Shown here piece after piece: positions 60,771 through 64,000 of a stretch of 64,000 nt of DNA. The stretch lies in assembly GCA_004794785.1 (NCBI GenBank), contig SJOL01003782.1, positions 18,847-82,846 on the forward strand, written 5' to 3'. The notes below the pieces were generated by a model. The model was not told the origin of the DNA. It worked only from the letters and a program-made list of their open reading frames with translations, and made no database searches. Source of the DNA: Opisthorchis felineus (Eukaryota > Platyhelminthes > Trematoda > Opisthorchiida > Opisthorchiidae). Numbering within the stretch: the first letter of the stretch is position 1; the number at the start of each line of letters is the position of its first letter. The position numbers and the translations under genes are program-made.

Positions 60771-62153
60771 GTTACACACCTATCACTTAACAAAAGTGGA
60801 TTCATAGCCTACTCAAGCGGTATCGGTGTTGAATTCAACACTAATGTAGTCAAATAGCTTCAGCGTTATGTGTATCACGATAACAGGCATAATATACGAG
60901 AAAGAACGCAATATATGTGGGAGTTTTTGGCCAGACAGAGAAGCACATGAAATAATCCATTTCAACTTACCAGGATGCACAGAAAGTCGGTGTGCAGAAG
61001 CACTACCAATATAACCCCGTTTGAACACGTTGCTTTTCGTTCTTCAAATATTACAAGTTATTGTGACCAAACGATTCACAAGAGTGCTAGATCTCAACGT
61101 AGTTTGATTGATGTGCAGTGGTAGAATAGCAACCAAACAGTTGTTTAGGATAAGCGGCTGCTGACGTTGAAATAAGCCACGCTTGTGCACACTAATGTTC
61201 AATCGCATCAACAAGTGTCGGATTCTCACAAATAGCATTGTTGCAGTCTTTTAGAATAATTTAGGCCAAATACACTGTCGAAGGATATGCACGAAACTTC
61301 GAAGTAAATTGTGCACTCGTGCAACACGAGAACAAAATTTTCCCCGACTGATGTATATTCTTCAGCTTCCTAGACACGGCACTGACTCAGGCTCACTGTA
61401 TGAGTGGACAGAAAATAAACAGGATTTTCGGCTGTTCTCACTTTCCTGAAATACTTACTTTTTCAGTTTGTGTAGTAACATAGCGTTTTGTGACAACGAT
61501 ATATACGGCAATGATTGCTTATTTTTTCCGTACAGCAGGTGACGGCAGCGAAGGTCGCTGAAGTTCGCTTTTTGGGATGTGGATAGGAAAGCCGTTGAGA
61601 AGTACAGGTGCGAATGGATGTTAGACCTGATCAAGAACCGACAACAACAACTGGCTAGCTTTGATGGACCGAGCTGCATCACCAGGCGAACAAATAATCC
61701 ACTGAGGCCAATCCCAGGAATTTTTTCCTGTTTATCTCCATATTTGGCACCTAACTAGATGCAGCTCTATTACAGCTGCTATTGAATTTTTAGGAACTCG
61801 TGATATAACCATTAGCTCTAATATGTCTGAAGATTTTCAGCTATAGTCAGAGAATCGTAGACATGGAAACAGTTCTCTGGTGCAGTGCAATTATCGGCAA
61901 ACTGGCTGTGATGTTGTGCGTGCAACTGGAGCTCTGTGGCTGGACGGGAGAAAGATGTCTGGTTGCCTACTTTTATTAACAACCCAGTCCCGAAAGCCAA
62001 CGTCGATCTCCCCATACGTCGAAGTTGCTTGCATTGGTTCTCCTGTAAGAAAGCTGCCATTTTTTCGCAAGCAAACCGGTCAAGGTTATGGACTTAGTTA
62101 GCGCATGCTATCCACAAAATTATTGATAATGTCCGTAGCTTCCTTGTCATCAG
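60771..62153. other. no recognised gene
   Basis: A + frame, 61880-62045, ends at CCT|GTAAGA and may be an exon (SRKPTSISPYVEVACIGSP). No family is recognised. Confidence 0.3.
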
Positions 62154-62365
62154 ATTTCGAGTCCAGCAAAACGGTAGAATTTTACTGGTTGCCCGGATTG
62201 CCATGTTTTGGGCCTAAAGTGTTTCGGTTGCAACAGGTGGATGAAAATCGTTCCTATCTATTTACCGACGTCAGACATTCTTCTTTGAATGTCTATGCTG
62301 ACAAGTCCGGCATTACGGAAGGAATGTTCGCCAAGTTATCTACTCAGTTTCATTTAGAATTTTAA
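62154..62365 (+). CDS. candidate terminal exon, product unknown
   Basis: A good acceptor (tagcttccttgtcatcag) is followed by two leading bases and 69 sense codons to TAA. The reading is FESSKTVEFYWLPGLPCFGP, KVFRLQQVDENRSYLFTDVR, HSSLNVYADKSGITEGMFAK, LSTQFHLEF. It is aromatic-rich with alternating strand-like segments, as in a folded domain. I do not recognise the family. The 61880-62045 frame could be the preceding exon (its donor is 109 bases upstream), which would leave a very short intron. Confidence 0.4.
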
Positions 62366-64000
62366 TCATCGAACGACAGATCTGTAATGCTATATTTTTA
62401 GTCGGTAGGGATCGGTAAAGGACCCCATTTGTTTATGAAAAGTCTTCATCGACAGTCACATACATATTGTTACGTCCATGTTTTTCGATGAACTGAACCT
62501 TTTGCTCGAATTGCATCTGTAGACTGGCAAAACTGTGTAACGAAATAAAATCTTTGAGATAAAAGAACGGGTAGGTTGGCTTCGAAATCCTTAGAAAAAC
62601 GGACACAATACCGCGTCGGTCTTCAGTTTGTACGCTGAGCTGTCGCATGAAGGGAAGTGTCTTGGATAGGGAGGCTTTGGAAATACTCAGAAGACCACTC
62701 AATCTCAGATTCTGATAGTGTTACTACGAGATATCAATAACAGAATTAATGAAGACTTAGACTGAAGAATCTACACAGGATTGTGTTCGAGCTGACTTCG
62801 AATACCAACTAGAGTTTGCCGCTTAGACTGGTCCAGCAAAGAACACACGAGAACAAACAAGGCCTTTATGTAAAACGGAAGACAAGTTTCTAAAAAGAAA
62901 AGGCAAAATTCGAGAGCAACAAACTGGAACAGAATGGGGAACGTATTTCCTCCTGGTCTGAGCTAATCAGATAGATGTACTAGGAAATCCTTGTCTGATA
63001 TTAACAGCCGGAGTACATACAATCATCTCCAAAGTCGAGCGGTGGTAAACCTTACATGTGCACACATACACATAGATTCCAGTTGCCTATTCCTGGTTAA
63101 GTAGTTGCTTTGAGACCTGTCAGGAATTTCTCGACAGAAGATTAATCATGGTCACCTTATTGAATTGATTGACTGGCTTGCAGATTTCAAACACTAATGA
63201 TGTTCAGACATGAGAATCTAAAAAGCGGCAAACGTATCTGCGTTAACATTTGGCTAAATTATGGTTGTCCCTAGATGGAGCCTCTGAATACTACTACTGA
63301 TTTGCTGGCTTTTCAGTATTCACGTGCACTATATAATCTCCCCGGTCAACTATTCCGCTTGTCGCGAACTCTTAAAACACACCCTACATAGACAGGTCAA
63401 CCCTCATTTGTGTGCCCGATAGTGAACACGGTGAACAATATTCAGTTAGAATAAAACTGGAGCGAGTACTATATGTTTGCAGTTAACAGTGGCCCACCTA
63501 ACGTTGCCACATGTCAGTTGAAGGCCTGCGGAGTTCGACAGGTTTCCTAAGGATCAGTTAGACGTACGCTGCTCTGCGGTATCGGTCTTGAGCGTTTCTG
63601 TATGCTGTCGAAAGGACTTGTTAGGCACTGAGGACAATTGGTGGAATTAGTCCACCTGTCTCTATATACGGGCTTCGCACAATTCTGTTCACTCTATAAT
63701 AATTTCATGTCATTTGGTTCATAATCCTAAAATATCCATCTACCATCCTGGTGGCGTGAACCCAATAGTTAGTATTACGGTGAACGACGAAATTTGAACG
63801 AATAAACGGTATCAACGAACAAGCCTACGGTTTCTATAACTCTGTAAATAGAATGAACGCAGTGGACAAATCAGCTGTTTACAGAAGACATGTAATATAA
63901 CATTCCGTACAGTCATTTATTCACCAGAAATTTGCAGATTTCCAACTGCTTTGTTTGCCTCAGCTAGCTGACTTATTTCCCGAAAATGGAATTAAGTTTA
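62366..64000. other. no recognised gene
   Basis: A minus frame, 62433-62702 (89 codons), is unrecognised; the rest shows only short frames. Confidence 0.45.

Overview
This window looks like a piece of a flatworm (Platyhelminthes) nuclear chromosome, most likely a digenean trematode. The main evidence is the repeat content: tRNA-derived SINE-like repeats of a type I associate with flukes, LINE 3' pol fragments of the same kind, Ty3/gypsy remnants, and repeats carrying hammerhead-ribozyme cores. No long open frames, operons or ribosome-binding sites are present, so this is intron-rich, repeat-rich eukaryotic DNA. The species cannot be fixed from the sequence. There is a 730-base assembly gap (16952-17681) and one ambiguous base (43719).

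Layout. 0.4-1.1 kb holds a decayed LINE end on the + strand. At 2.15-2.25 kb lies the only exon I can assign to a known cellular gene: a late exon of RNA 3'-terminal phosphate cyclase (RTCA), with an acceptor and a strong donor. 3.8-11 kb holds a tRNA-like relic, a SINE, a tRNA-like/hammerhead (Sm-alpha-like) relic and a reverse-transcriptase fragment. 11-20 kb is mostly featureless apart from the gap, simple repeats and two unassigned open frames. 20.5-21.5 kb holds a second SINE and a minus-strand LINE end. 23.9-29 kb contains two copies of a hammerhead-bearing repeat; the second has 88-bp inverted arms. 31.4-31.9 kb is a Ty3/gypsy RNase H/integrase relic. 32-48 kb contains candidate exons of unknown product, a hairpin and a long TATC microsatellite. 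49.1-49.9 kb (+) and 55.2-56.3 kb (-) are an inverted duplication of an unidentified multi-exon gene; the first copy is broken. Between them, at 50.3-52 kb, lies a Ty3/gypsy integrase remnant riddled with stops. 59.2-60.8 kb holds two more, decayed copies of the hammerhead repeat.

How sure. The retroelement and RTCA calls rest on recognisable protein motifs. The candidate exons rest only on splice-site-like flanks plus an open frame; such combinations also arise by chance in 64 kb, so they carry low confidence. The most notable content is the hammerhead repeat family (four copies in two clusters, one with core and outer stem intact) and the inverted duplicated gene.
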